Assembly: GCA_014859965.1 (NCBI GenBank)
Contig: JACZKQ010000038.1
Location: forward strand, 1 to 64,000
Source of the DNA: Phycisphaerae bacterium
GTDB lineage: Bacteria; Planctomycetota; Phycisphaerae; Sedimentisphaerales; Anaerohalosphaeraceae
Length of the DNA: 64,000 nucleotides
Reading direction: 5' to 3'
Positions 8,306-16,127 of the stretch are shown here, one piece after another (within the stretch, counting starts at the first letter, position 1; every line of letters begins with the position of its first letter). The notes below the pieces were generated by a model. It worked only from the letters and a program-made list of their open reading frames with translations, was not told where the DNA came from and did not search any database. A program made the translations under genes and the position numbers.

Positions 8306-11300
8306 ATGAAAAAATTATTGATGTTAGTAATGGTTCTGGGTTTGGGCCTCATCGGCGCCTATGCTGAAGGTGAGGTGTTTTACGAGGTGTGGGACACCCC
8401 TGCCCCGGGCAACGACTTGACGCAGGTGGACTGGAATGCGCCGCCGACCGAGGTTGGCCTGCTGCCCAATTTTGTCATGTGGCCGCGGACGACCAAGATT
8501 GATTACACGTTCCGCTACAAAGCTTACCTGAATATCGAACAGGCCGGCGCCTACGCCTTTTGGGTCGATTCGGACGACGCAAGCTGGGCGCTGATTAATG
8601 GGGTGACTGTCGCCCGCTGGAACGGCGGCCACGGCATGGACGCAGGCGACGGACGCAGCGGCGGCAGCGCGATCGCCGACGGCGGCACGGCGCCGGTTTA
8701 TTATACGCTGGATGCCGGACTGCATGAGATGGAGGTGCGGTATTGCCAGGGCACCGGCGGCGCCGGTCTGGAAGTGCGCTGGGAAGCGCCCACCCTCGGC
8801 ATCGCAAGGGATTTCATTCCGGATGACGTGCTCAGCGTCTCTTCCACGGCGATCAATCCGCCGATGGGCGCTAAGGATGTAGCTGAAACGGGAACGGTCC
8901 TGCAATGGACCAATCCGTTTGGCGTCAGCCATTTTATTCTGTACTTCGGAAAAACGGCCGAGCCGAATGAGCTGACCGACAATTTCGGGAAGGTCACAGG
9001 CACATCTGCAAGCCTGGATGCGATCTACGGCGCCCTGAGCACCATGACGACCTACTACTGGCGGGTGGACGCCATCCTGGACACGGATGCAAACACAGTA
9101 AAGGGCACGACCAACTGGTTCGAAACGTTCAGCGACGTGCCGGTGATTACGCGCCAGCCGCAGAACGTCAATGTGCGAACCGGCTGCGCCAGTGTGTTCA
9201 CCATCGAGGCGACGGGGGATTCGCCCCTGACTTATCAGTGGTACGATGCGGGGACCAACCAGCCAATCGCCAACGCCGTGGATGACATGTTTGCCACGTC
9301 CGTTCTGGGCAGCTACTACTGTGTGGTGAAGAGCACTGCGACCGGGCAATCGGTGACCTCGCAGGCCGCCAGCAACGCCGTTTATACGGCCGACATTCTT
9401 GGCAGCCTCACGGGTATCGAACTGGGCAACCCCTATACCGGCCCGGCCAGCAGCCATACTGTGCAAGGCAACACGGTTACGATTACCGCCAGCGGCAACG
9501 ATATCTGGAGCGGCAGCGACCAGTGTCGCTTTGTTTACGCCCCTATGATCGGCGACGGTGAAATCATTGCCCGCGTGGCCAGTATTGTCGCCGACGACTG
9601 GCCCGTCGCCAGTCCGTTGGACACCGCCAATACGGCCGTACAAAACTGGATTAAGGGCGGTGTGATGATTCGCAGCGGCCTGGACCACAACAGCGCACAT
9701 GTTTCGGTGTTTGGCACCAGCGGCAACGGCGTTCAGTTGACAAATCGTCGCATCAGCGGTGTCACCGCAAACCACTGGGGCTCGAATGCCACCGGCGGGC
9801 AGTTTACGCAGCCTGTCTGGCTGCGGCTGACGCGACAAGGCAATGTCTTCACGGGCTACTATTCTGCCGACGGCGTCAATTGGACGAAGGTCCCCGGCGG
9901 CGGCACCACCACGCCCATCACGAATCCGGTTATTCAGCCTTTTCCTTTCCCGGACCTCGTTTATGTGGGCCTGGCGCTTACCGCTCATGATGATACCTCC
10001 GACGCCTGCAAGGCAACCGTCGTGTTCGACAATATCCAGGTGCGGACCTGGGGCGCCGCAAACCCGACGCCGGCCGACGGTGCGACGAATGTCGCTGTGC
10101 CTGTCACGCTGGCCTGGGAGCCCGCGGCGTATGCCCCGTGTGATATGACGTATCAGGTGCTCGTTGACAATGACGCGAACCTTCTGGATGTCACACCGGT
10201 TTCGGTTGGCACAAGCCTTTCGTATACGCCTGCCGGCATCACCACCGACATGACGATTTACTGGCGCGTCGACAGCCTCTACGGCGGCATGGTCGAGGTT
10301 GGCGGCGTCCAGAAGTTCGAAACAGTCAAGATGCGTCCGGTAATCCTCAATCAGCCCGTCGGCGGCACCGTGCCGGCCGGCGACAACGCCGTGCTGACGG
10401 TCACTGCGGCCAATGCCAATTCGGTGGCGTGGTACAAGGTCGGCGACGCCGTCATCAAGGGAACCGGCAACACGCTCACGATTGCCGCTGTCGGGCCTGC
10501 GGACACTGGTGATTACTACTGCGTCGCAACGAACAGCCATGGCGACACACAGTCCGAGATCGTGCATTTGAAGGTGGGCATGCTCGTTGGCCGTTGGACG
10601 CTTGACGCCATCGCGTTCGGCGACAGCAACACGGTTGCCGATTCCGTCGGCGGCCGCAATGGCACGGTCCTGGGCACTCCGAGCCTGACCACGGGCGTCA
10701 CAGGCCTGCCGGGCGACAATGCGATGGTTTTCAACGGCGTGGACGATTGCGTCATCGTCGGTCCGGTCGGTATCAGCGGGAAGATGCCCCGCACGATCAC
10801 CGCCTGGGTCAAGGCGTCGCTGCCCATCGCCGGCTGGTCCAATATCTTCGGCTTCACCAGCACCGCGTCGGGTAACGACCTGAGCTTCGACTTCCAGCGG
10901 CGCGGCACGGCCGGTTCCGAGCAGTATTGTCTCCACGTCTACGGCTGGGAGACCGATCTGCACCAGATCGACGGCGAGTGGCACTTCCTGGCAAGCACGT
11001 TCGACGGCACGACAATCAAGTCGTATTGCGATGGCGTGTACCTTGGCGCCAACTCGACCCGGGCGCTCAACACCGCCGACAATGTGCAGATGGGACGCCG
11101 CGGCCACTACAACGATGCGGCCCTAATGACGTACAACTTCTTTAAGGGCGTTGTGGACGATTGCCGTGTGTACGATTACCCGCTCACGGGCGCGCAAATC
11201 GCCGGTCTGTACAAAGAAGTGGTCACCGATGCGACCGGCCTCTGCACCGGACCAGTGGCTGGCGACCTTAACAACGACTGTACGGTGAACCTGCTGGACT

Positions 11301-11362
11301 TTGCAATCTGGGCGCAGGAATGGGGATGGTGCGAGATACTTCCCATTTCAGAATGTGACTAA
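8306..11362 (+). CDS. Secreted multidomain protein: PA14, Fn3, Ig, DUF1349-like, Fn3, Ig, LamG, dockerin tail
   Basis: 1018 residues, starting at ATG 8306 with GGAGGA seven bases upstream and a signal peptide (MKKLLMLVMVLGLGLIGAYA). Domains in order: PA14-like (20-180, FYEVWDT..., GLEVRWEAP), fibronectin-like (190-285, YYWRVDAI), Ig-like (288-370, PLTYQWYDAGTNQP), a DUF1349-like beta-sandwich (about 375-590, GNDIWSGSDQCRFVYAP, GVMIRSGLD, VFTGYYSADGVNWT), fibronectin-like (592-675), Ig-like (676-758), LamG (760-975, MVFNGVDDCV, VDDCRVYDYPL) and a dockerin-like EF-hand (GDLNNDCTVNLLDFAIW, near 986). It shares layout and motifs with the gene just upstream but differs in module choice, a sign of module shuffling. 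No enzyme domain is seen. A terminator follows. Confidence 0.85.
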   Translation: MKKLLMLVMVLGLGLIGAYAEGEVFYEVWDTPAPGNDLTQVDWNAPPTEVGLLPNFVMWPRTTKIDYTFRYKAYLNIEQAGAYAFWVDSDDASWALINGVTVARWNGGHGMDAGDGRSGGSAIADGGTAPVYYTLDAGLHEMEVRYCQGTGGAGLEVRWEAPTLGIARDFIPDDVLSVSSTAINPPMGAKDVAETGTVLQWTNPFGVSHFILYFGKTAEPNELTDNFGKVTGTSASLDAIYGALSTMTTYYWRVDAILDTDANTVKGTTNWFETFSDVPVITRQPQNVNVRTGCASVFTIEATGDSPLTYQWYDAGTNQPIANAVDDMFATSVLGSYYCVVKSTATGQSVTSQAASNAVYTADILGSLTGIELGNPYTGPASSHTVQGNTVTITASGNDIWSGSDQCRFVYAPMIGDGEIIARVASIVADDWPVASPLDTANTAVQNWIKGGVMIRSGLDHNSAHVSVFGTSGNGVQLTNRRISGVTANHWGSNATGGQFTQPVWLRLTRQGNVFTGYYSADGVNWTKVPGGGTTTPITNPVIQPFPFPDLVYVGLALTAHDDTSDACKATVVFDNIQVRTWGAANPTPADGATNVAVPVTLAWEPAAYAPCDMTYQVLVDNDANLLDVTPVSVGTSLSYTPAGITTDMTIYWRVDSLYGGMVEVGGVQKFETVKMRPVILNQPVGGTVPAGDNAVLTVTAANANSVAWYKVGDAVIKGTGNTLTIAAVGPADTGDYYCVATNSHGDTQSEIVHLKVGMLVGRWTLDAIAFGDSNTVADSVGGRNGTVLGTPSLTTGVTGLPGDNAMVFNGVDDCVIVGPVGISGKMPRTITAWVKASLPIAGWSNIFGFTSTASGNDLSFDFQRRGTAGSEQYCLHVYGWETDLHQIDGEWHFLASTFDGTTIKSYCDGVYLGANSTRALNTADNVQMGRRGHYNDAALMTYNFFKGVVDDCRVYDYPLTGAQIAGLYKEVVTDATGLCTGPVAGDLNNDCTVNLLDFAIWAQEWGWCEILPISECD

Positions 11363-11413
11363 TGCATAGTCGCTGAATTGACTCGCCTTCGGGCGAAGAT
11401 TAAGGTCAACTCA

Positions 11414-11445
11414 AGGGCCCGCGCCGCAAGGCACGGGCCCTCTTT
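11414..11445 (+). terminator. Rho-independent terminator after the PA14/LamG gene pair
   Basis: A GC-rich hairpin AGGGCCCG..GCC, loop GCAA, GGC..CGGGCCCT, followed by TCTTT. A smaller UUCG-loop hairpin (TCGCC TTCG GGCGA) lies just upstream at 11383-11396. Confidence 0.85.
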
Positions 11446-11547
11446 AATCAATTGTCCCATTTCTGCCGATTCTTACCTGTCCGGACCGCACGGATTCGAC
11501 AAAGATGCTCGCGATTTCATACTGTTTTTATTGACATAAAAATTGTT

Positions 11548-11575
11548 TTGCAAATCTTTTGCCGGGGTCTATAAT
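11548..11575 (+). promoter_or_regulatory. Sigma-70-type promoter for the TPR/alpha-CTD to LysM gene run
   Basis: TTGCAA (11548-11553), a 16-base spacer and TATAAT (11570-11575). A TTGACA lies at 11531 but is 33 bases from the -10, too far for the same promoter. The leader to the start at 11747 would be about 165 bases. The same TTGCAA -35 occurs at the tRNA-Pro promoter. Confidence 0.6.
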
Positions 11576-11746
11576 GCACCGTTTATTATTGTTTTTGCGG
11601 TATAGATGCCTGTGAATCGGCTGCCGGGAGACGGTCGATCCGAACGCAGGCCGGCTAATAACGTAAGTTGTCAGATGGGAACAGGCCGAATGCTGGCTAC
11701 CGGGTACAGGCCTGATGACGTGACAGAGAAAGGGAGCAGATAGAAA

Positions 11747-13042
11747 ATGGCTACAATTACAGGCTCGGAAGTAGACCTCTTTGGGTCCAATTTACCGGAC
11801 ACAGATACGATCCAAAAGCTGGGGGCTTGGGTCAATAGTGGCGAAAGTAACCGGGTCGCGTTCGAAAAGAAGGTGAAAGAGAACCTCTCCAACAGCCTTG
11901 CGGCGGGCATTGGCTTGTATCTGCTCGGCAAATACCGCGATGCGATTCCGCTGCTGGAAAAAGGCCGGGACTGCAAGGAGAAGCTCCTGTACCTGGCCTT
12001 GGCCTATCGGCGTCTTAAGCGGTTTGACGAGGCGATCGGGTGCCTGGATGGCGCGGCCAAACAGGGGGCCGATTCGAGAAAAGTAACTCTGGAAAAGGCA
12101 GGCACCTATGTGCAGGCCGGGCGGCTCGATGACGCACGAAAAGAGCTGAAGAGCTGCGCCAATTTTGAAAAGGTCAGCGCGGAGTACCACTATCAACTCG
12201 GACGGCTGGCGGATGCGGAAGGCGAGTACGCCAATGCTCTGAAGAATTATCGGACGGCCGTCGAATTGGATTCGCAGCACACCGAGGCGGTGTTTCAGTT
12301 GGCCTACGCCTGCGATCTCCGCGGCGACGAAGAGGCGGCCATCGATTACTACAGGCAGGTCCTCAAACGCGTCCCGGCGCACGTCAACGCGCTATTGAAC
12401 CTTGCGGTGATTTACGAAGATAACGGGCAGTACGAAAAAGCGGCGACCTGTGTGGACACGGTCCTCAAGGTGCACCCGAATCACGCCAAGGCGCTGCTCT
12501 TCAGCAAGGACATCGAAAGCTCCATGGTGATGATCTACGACGAGGAGAAGGAACGCCGAAAAGACAAGCGGGCGAAAATTCTCGAGATACCGATCACCGA
12601 TTTCGAGTTATCGGTTCGCAGCCGCAATTGTCTTAAAAAGATGAACCTGCTGACGTTGGGCGACCTCCTGAAGGTGACCGAGGCGGAACTGCTTTCGTAC
12701 AAGAACTTCGGTGAGACATCGCTCGTGGAGATCAAACAGATACTGGACTCGAAAGGCCTGTCGCTCGGAATGGCCCTGGAGGATGCAGGCGCCGCAGTGG
12801 GCAGCGAGAGCGCCACAGTGCAGGGAGCCAGCGAAGACCTGCTGCGAAAGACCGTCGAGGAGATGGAACTTTCAGTGCGGTCTCGCAGGGCACTGACAAG
12901 GCTGGGAGTCAAAACCATTCTGGACCTGATTCAGAAAACGGAAGCGGAACTGCTGGGCTGTAAGAATTTCGGCGTGACGAGTCTTAATGAGATCAAAGAC
13001 AGGCTGACAAGTTACGGACTGAGTCTTCGGAAGTTGGAATAG
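11747..13042 (+). CDS. TPR protein with two C-terminal RNA-polymerase alpha-CTD-like domains
   Basis: 431 residues, cytoplasmic, no signal peptide. An AAAGGGAGC ribosome site precedes the ATG. Residues about 45-255 are tetratricopeptide repeats (LYLLGKYRDAIPLLEKG, YHYQLGRLADAEGEYANAL, AVIYEDNGQYEKAA). Residues 283-345 (ITDFELSVRSRNCLKK, SYKNFGETSLVEIKQIL, GLSLG) and about 371-431 (MELSVRSRRALTRLG, GCKNFGVTSLNEIKDRL, GLSLRKLE) each copy the RNA polymerase alpha C-terminal domain, with the ELSVRS, NFG..SL.EIK and GLSL signatures. In alpha, this domain contacts UP-element DNA and activators. The function of this fusion is not known to me. I infer a transcription-linked scaffold whose TPR part docks partners. 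It heads a run that ends in tgt/yajC/secDF. Confidence 0.85.
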   Translation: MATITGSEVDLFGSNLPDTDTIQKLGAWVNSGESNRVAFEKKVKENLSNSLAAGIGLYLLGKYRDAIPLLEKGRDCKEKLLYLALAYRRLKRFDEAIGCLDGAAKQGADSRKVTLEKAGTYVQAGRLDDARKELKSCANFEKVSAEYHYQLGRLADAEGEYANALKNYRTAVELDSQHTEAVFQLAYACDLRGDEEAAIDYYRQVLKRVPAHVNALLNLAVIYEDNGQYEKAATCVDTVLKVHPNHAKALLFSKDIESSMVMIYDEEKERRKDKRAKILEIPITDFELSVRSRNCLKKMNLLTLGDLLKVTEAELLSYKNFGETSLVEIKQILDSKGLSLGMALEDAGAAVGSESATVQGASEDLLRKTVEEMELSVRSRRALTRLGVKTILDLIQKTEAELLGCKNFGVTSLNEIKDRLTSYGLSLRKLE

Positions 13043-13091
13043 GCCCGGGTGACGACGGCATGGATGGGCCCGCCGGTGGAAAGTAAGCGTT

Positions 13092-14345
13092 TTGCCTTTT
13101 GCACGAAAGACCACTCTTGCAGCATTGGCGCTGCTTGCAGGGCTGATGGCGGCCTGCGTTATCTGGTACGTCGCTGCGCCCCTGCCCCCGCCTGTGCCCC
13201 CGACCCCGGGAATGGACACAGAATCGAAATTCTGGATTCGGGTTTTGCTCTTTGACAACATTGCGGAATTCTCCCTGTGGGCGGAGAACGGGTTTGCGGT
13301 CTATGACGCGCAAGCCAGTACGACGGCGCACTTCGGCAGGAACACACAGGCGGTGCTGGCGGCGGTGCTTGACGGCAGAATCCTCATCGGCGAGCACGTC
13401 TTCGGTTCGGACGTGGAGATTCGGCCGGTGGAGCCGTTTGTCTTCGGTCTCAATGAGACCGCCTGGCGGGGCAACCTGCGTTTGATCGCCAATGCGGAGT
13501 CTGAGACCATGCGGGCAATCAATGCCGCCCCGCTGGAGAGTTATCTCGCGGGTGTCGTGGGCGAAGAGATGCCCAGCTATTGGGAGGGCGAAGCACTCAA
13601 GGCGCAGACTGTGGCGGCGAGGACTTACTGCCTGTTCATCAAGTACAGATTTGGCGTCAATCGGCTGTGGGACGTGCGGCGCACTCAAGCCAATCAGGTG
13701 TACGGCGGCCTGGCGGCGGAGTCGCCGATGGTCTGGGATGCGATTCGTGCAACAGAAAGCCTGGTTCTGGTCACCCGCGGGGCAGAGGGCGATAGCATCT
13801 TCCCCACGTATTATAGTTCGACCTGCGGCGGTCACACAGAAAACAGCGCCAATGTGTTCGGCGATGTCTACGCCCCGCTGGAGGGGGTGCCCTGCCCTTA
13901 CTGCCGGGAGGTAACACGACCCAGTTTTTTTGAATGGTCGTCGCCGGCAGTTGACGCCGAAGAATTGAGCCGGCGAATCATTGAACGCTATCCACGATTT
14001 CGGACTCTGGGAAAAATCATAGAGATCGCACCGGACAAGCAGAGCCAATACGACGATTTTTCCCGCATGGCGTCACTGTGGCTCAAAGGTACTGACGGCC
14101 GCAGCAAGAGCCTGCGTGCAGAGGATCTTCGCCTGACGGTGGACCCGACGGGAACGAAGATCCGCAGCAACAGTTACCAAATTGAGATGCGCAAGGGTGC
14201 CTATGCGTTTGTTAACGGGCGAGGCTTCGGCCATGCCGTCGGTCTGTGCCAGTACGGCGCAGAAGGCATGGCGCGCAAAGGCGCCGATTTTCGCAAAATT
14301 CTGGATTTTTACTTTCCGCACTCGAAATTGCGGAGTATTCATTAG
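13092..14345 (+). CDS. SpoIID/LytB-domain protein, probable peptidoglycan lytic transglycosylase
   Basis: 417 residues if started at TTG 13092, which opens a signal anchor (ARKTTLAALALLAGLMAACV). No strong ribosome site is seen, and an ATG at 13146 would remove most of the hydrophobic segment, so TTG is preferred. The SpoIID domain is clear: LESYLAGVVGEEMPSYWEGE, ALKAQTVAARTYCLFIK, YYSSTCGGHTENSANVFG and, near the C-terminus, GRGFGHAVGLCQYGAEGMA. In SpoIID the glutamate after VVGEEMP is the catalytic acid that cuts glycan strands. That residue is present. The lead Cys (GLMAAC) could be a lipobox. It lies 50 bases after the TPR/alpha-CTD gene and 63 before tgt, so an operon is likely. The family supports wall remodelling in the periplasm. 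Confidence 0.8.
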   Translation: MPFARKTTLAALALLAGLMAACVIWYVAAPLPPPVPPTPGMDTESKFWIRVLLFDNIAEFSLWAENGFAVYDAQASTTAHFGRNTQAVLAAVLDGRILIGEHVFGSDVEIRPVEPFVFGLNETAWRGNLRLIANAESETMRAINAAPLESYLAGVVGEEMPSYWEGEALKAQTVAARTYCLFIKYRFGVNRLWDVRRTQANQVYGGLAAESPMVWDAIRATESLVLVTRGAEGDSIFPTYYSSTCGGHTENSANVFGDVYAPLEGVPCPYCREVTRPSFFEWSSPAVDAEELSRRIIERYPRFRTLGKIIEIAPDKQSQYDDFSRMASLWLKGTDGRSKSLRAEDLRLTVDPTGTKIRSNSYQIEMRKGAYAFVNGRGFGHAVGLCQYGAEGMARKGADFRKILDFYFPHSKLRSIH

Positions 14346-14408
14346 GGTAGAAAAAGGCCCTTTGGCCTTCAACGAACAGGACGGCCTCGCACGGCCGTAA
14401 ATGCGGTT

Positions 14409-15530
14409 ATGGCTTGTTTCCAAATCACGGCAAAAGATCTCCACTCTCGCGGGCGGCGCGGGACACTCTCGACGGCGCACGGGACCGTGCAGACGCCGGC
14501 TTTCATGCCGGTCGGCACGCGAGGCTCCGTCAAGGGACTTACGCCCGACCAACTGCGGCAGACGGGATCGGAGATGATTCTGGCCAACGCCTACCATCTC
14601 ATGATTCGCCCCGGCTCGGATGTCGTCAGAAACCTGGGCGGACTGCACGGTTTGATGGGCTGGGACGGCCCGATTCTCACGGACAGCGGCGGCTATCAGG
14701 TCTTCTCACTGAGTACGCTGAACCGTATCACCGATGACGGCGTAGAATTCGCCAGTCACGTCGATGGGGCGCGGATTTACCTTGATCCGGAAACGGCGAC
14801 CCGAACGCAGAATGCGCTCGGTGCCGACGTCATTATGTGCTTCGATGAGTGTGCGCCGTATCCATGTGAGCGCGGACGCCTGGCGACGGCTGTGGAGAGA
14901 ACCGTCCGCTGGGCCGGCCAGTGCAGAGAGGCTCACACCAACGAGCGGCAGCTGCTTTTCGGGATTGTTCAGGGTGGCGTGGATAAGGAGCTTAGGACGC
15001 AGTGCGCCCGACAGCTCGTCTCGCTGGATTTTGACGGTTACGCCATCGGCGGCCTGAGCGTCGGCGAGGGCCATGACCATATGGCGACGACCGCCCAGCA
15101 TACGGCGCAGCTCCTGCCCGAGGACCGGCCCCGATACCTGATGGGCGTTGGAATGCCCGCCGATATTATCGCCGCCGTAAGAGCGGGCGTTGATCTGTTC
15201 GATTGCGTGCTGCCCACGAGAAACGGGCGAAACGCGTTTGCTTTTACCGCCGACGGGGCGATTCGGCTGAGGAACACCGCGCACATGGATGACACGTCCC
15301 CGGTCGAGGCCGATTGCGGGTGTTATTGCTGTGCTAATTTCAGTCGCGGGACGATGCGGCACCTGTTCAATGTGGGCGAGATGCTGGGCCCTACATTGTT
15401 GTCGATTCATAACATAGCTTTTTTCCAGCGTTTGATGGCGACCATTCGGGAACGGATCGAAGCCGGTGACTTCGATTCCTGGGCGGGTGAGATGATTTTG
15501 AGATTGCAGGCCCAAAGTGGGAATTGTTAA
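14409..15530 (+). CDS. tgt: Queuine/preQ1 tRNA-guanine transglycosylase
   Basis: 373 residues, full family length. It exchanges guanine 34 for the queuosine precursor preQ1 in GUN-anticodon tRNAs. Visible signatures: TPAFMPVGTRGSVKGL near the start, LTDSGGYQVFSL with the catalytic Asp, FDECAPYP, FGIVQGGVDKELR, GYAIGGLSVGE, YLMGVGMPADI, FDCVLPTRNGRN, and the zinc site C.C..C...H (DCGCYCCANFSRGTMRHLF ... LLSIHN). The gene is followed by yajC and secDF, the tgt-yajC-secD-secF order found across many bacteria. Confidence 0.97.
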   Translation: MACFQITAKDLHSRGRRGTLSTAHGTVQTPAFMPVGTRGSVKGLTPDQLRQTGSEMILANAYHLMIRPGSDVVRNLGGLHGLMGWDGPILTDSGGYQVFSLSTLNRITDDGVEFASHVDGARIYLDPETATRTQNALGADVIMCFDECAPYPCERGRLATAVERTVRWAGQCREAHTNERQLLFGIVQGGVDKELRTQCARQLVSLDFDGYAIGGLSVGEGHDHMATTAQHTAQLLPEDRPRYLMGVGMPADIIAAVRAGVDLFDCVLPTRNGRNAFAFTADGAIRLRNTAHMDDTSPVEADCGCYCCANFSRGTMRHLFNVGEMLGPTLLSIHNIAFFQRLMATIRERIEAGDFDSWAGEMILRLQAQSGNC

Positions 15531-15655
15531 TTGTAACGGAAGCGCTTTGAGGGTAAACTATTTAGTTTTCCGCAGCATCGTTGCATTTATTTGTGGGTCG
15601 CGGAAATACGACAGGAATGAACCTGAAAAAGTCTAACAGTTAAGGGAAACGTAAG

Positions 15656-16087
15656 ATGAATAATATTTGGATAGCGGCGGCTTTTGCAGCGCCGGAAAAC
15701 GCCGACACGGAAGGAACGGAACTGACCAGCGAACCCGGGCAGGTTACCGGCCAAGAGAGCACGGCAGTCGATTCACAGGTGCCTCCGGGGCAGGAGCAGG
15801 TCGCACCTAAAGGCAATCCGTGGATGCAGATGGCGCCTTTTTTCGTAATCCTGATCGTCATCTATTTCTTCATGCTCCGCGGCCCCAAAAAGAAGCAGCA
15901 GCAGCATCAGAAGATGGTGCAGTCCTTGAAGAAAAACGACCGCGTTCGGACGATCGGCGGAATCATGGGCACGGTGATCGACGTTCGGGGAGATGACATA
16001 ACGCTGAAGGTCGATGAGTCGAACAACACCAAGATCCATGTGATTCCCGGCGCTATCGCCACGGTGATGTCGGACGACGCCAGGTAG
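15656..16087 (+). CDS. yajC: Preprotein translocase accessory subunit YajC
   Basis: 143 residues with one membrane segment (MAPFFVILIVIYFFMLRGPKKK) followed by the YajC soluble domain (LKKNDRVRTIGGIMGTVIDV, ITLKVDESNNTKI). YajC joins SecDF to aid Sec-dependent export. The N-terminal 55 residues before the membrane segment are unusually long and rich in Glu, Gly and Pro, while E. coli YajC has only about 20. It sits 40 bases before secDF. Confidence 0.93.
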   Translation: MNNIWIAAAFAAPENADTEGTELTSEPGQVTGQESTAVDSQVPPGQEQVAPKGNPWMQMAPFFVILIVIYFFMLRGPKKKQQQHQKMVQSLKKNDRVRTIGGIMGTVIDVRGDDITLKVDESNNTKIHVIPGAIATVMSDDAR

Positions 16088-16127
16088 CTCCGTGTCAGTT
16101 GAACTCAACGCATTTTAGGAAACAATT

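Noticed and set aside
8324-11107. 927-residue open frame antisense to the second PA14/LamG gene
   Set aside because: It is rich in Arg, His and Gly with no domain, signal peptide or ribosome site, and mirrors a clearly real gene. Long antisense frames are expected in GC-rich coding DNA.
5710-11362. Cellulosome scaffold system
   Set aside because: Dockerin-like tails are present but no cohesin domain is encoded anywhere in the window.
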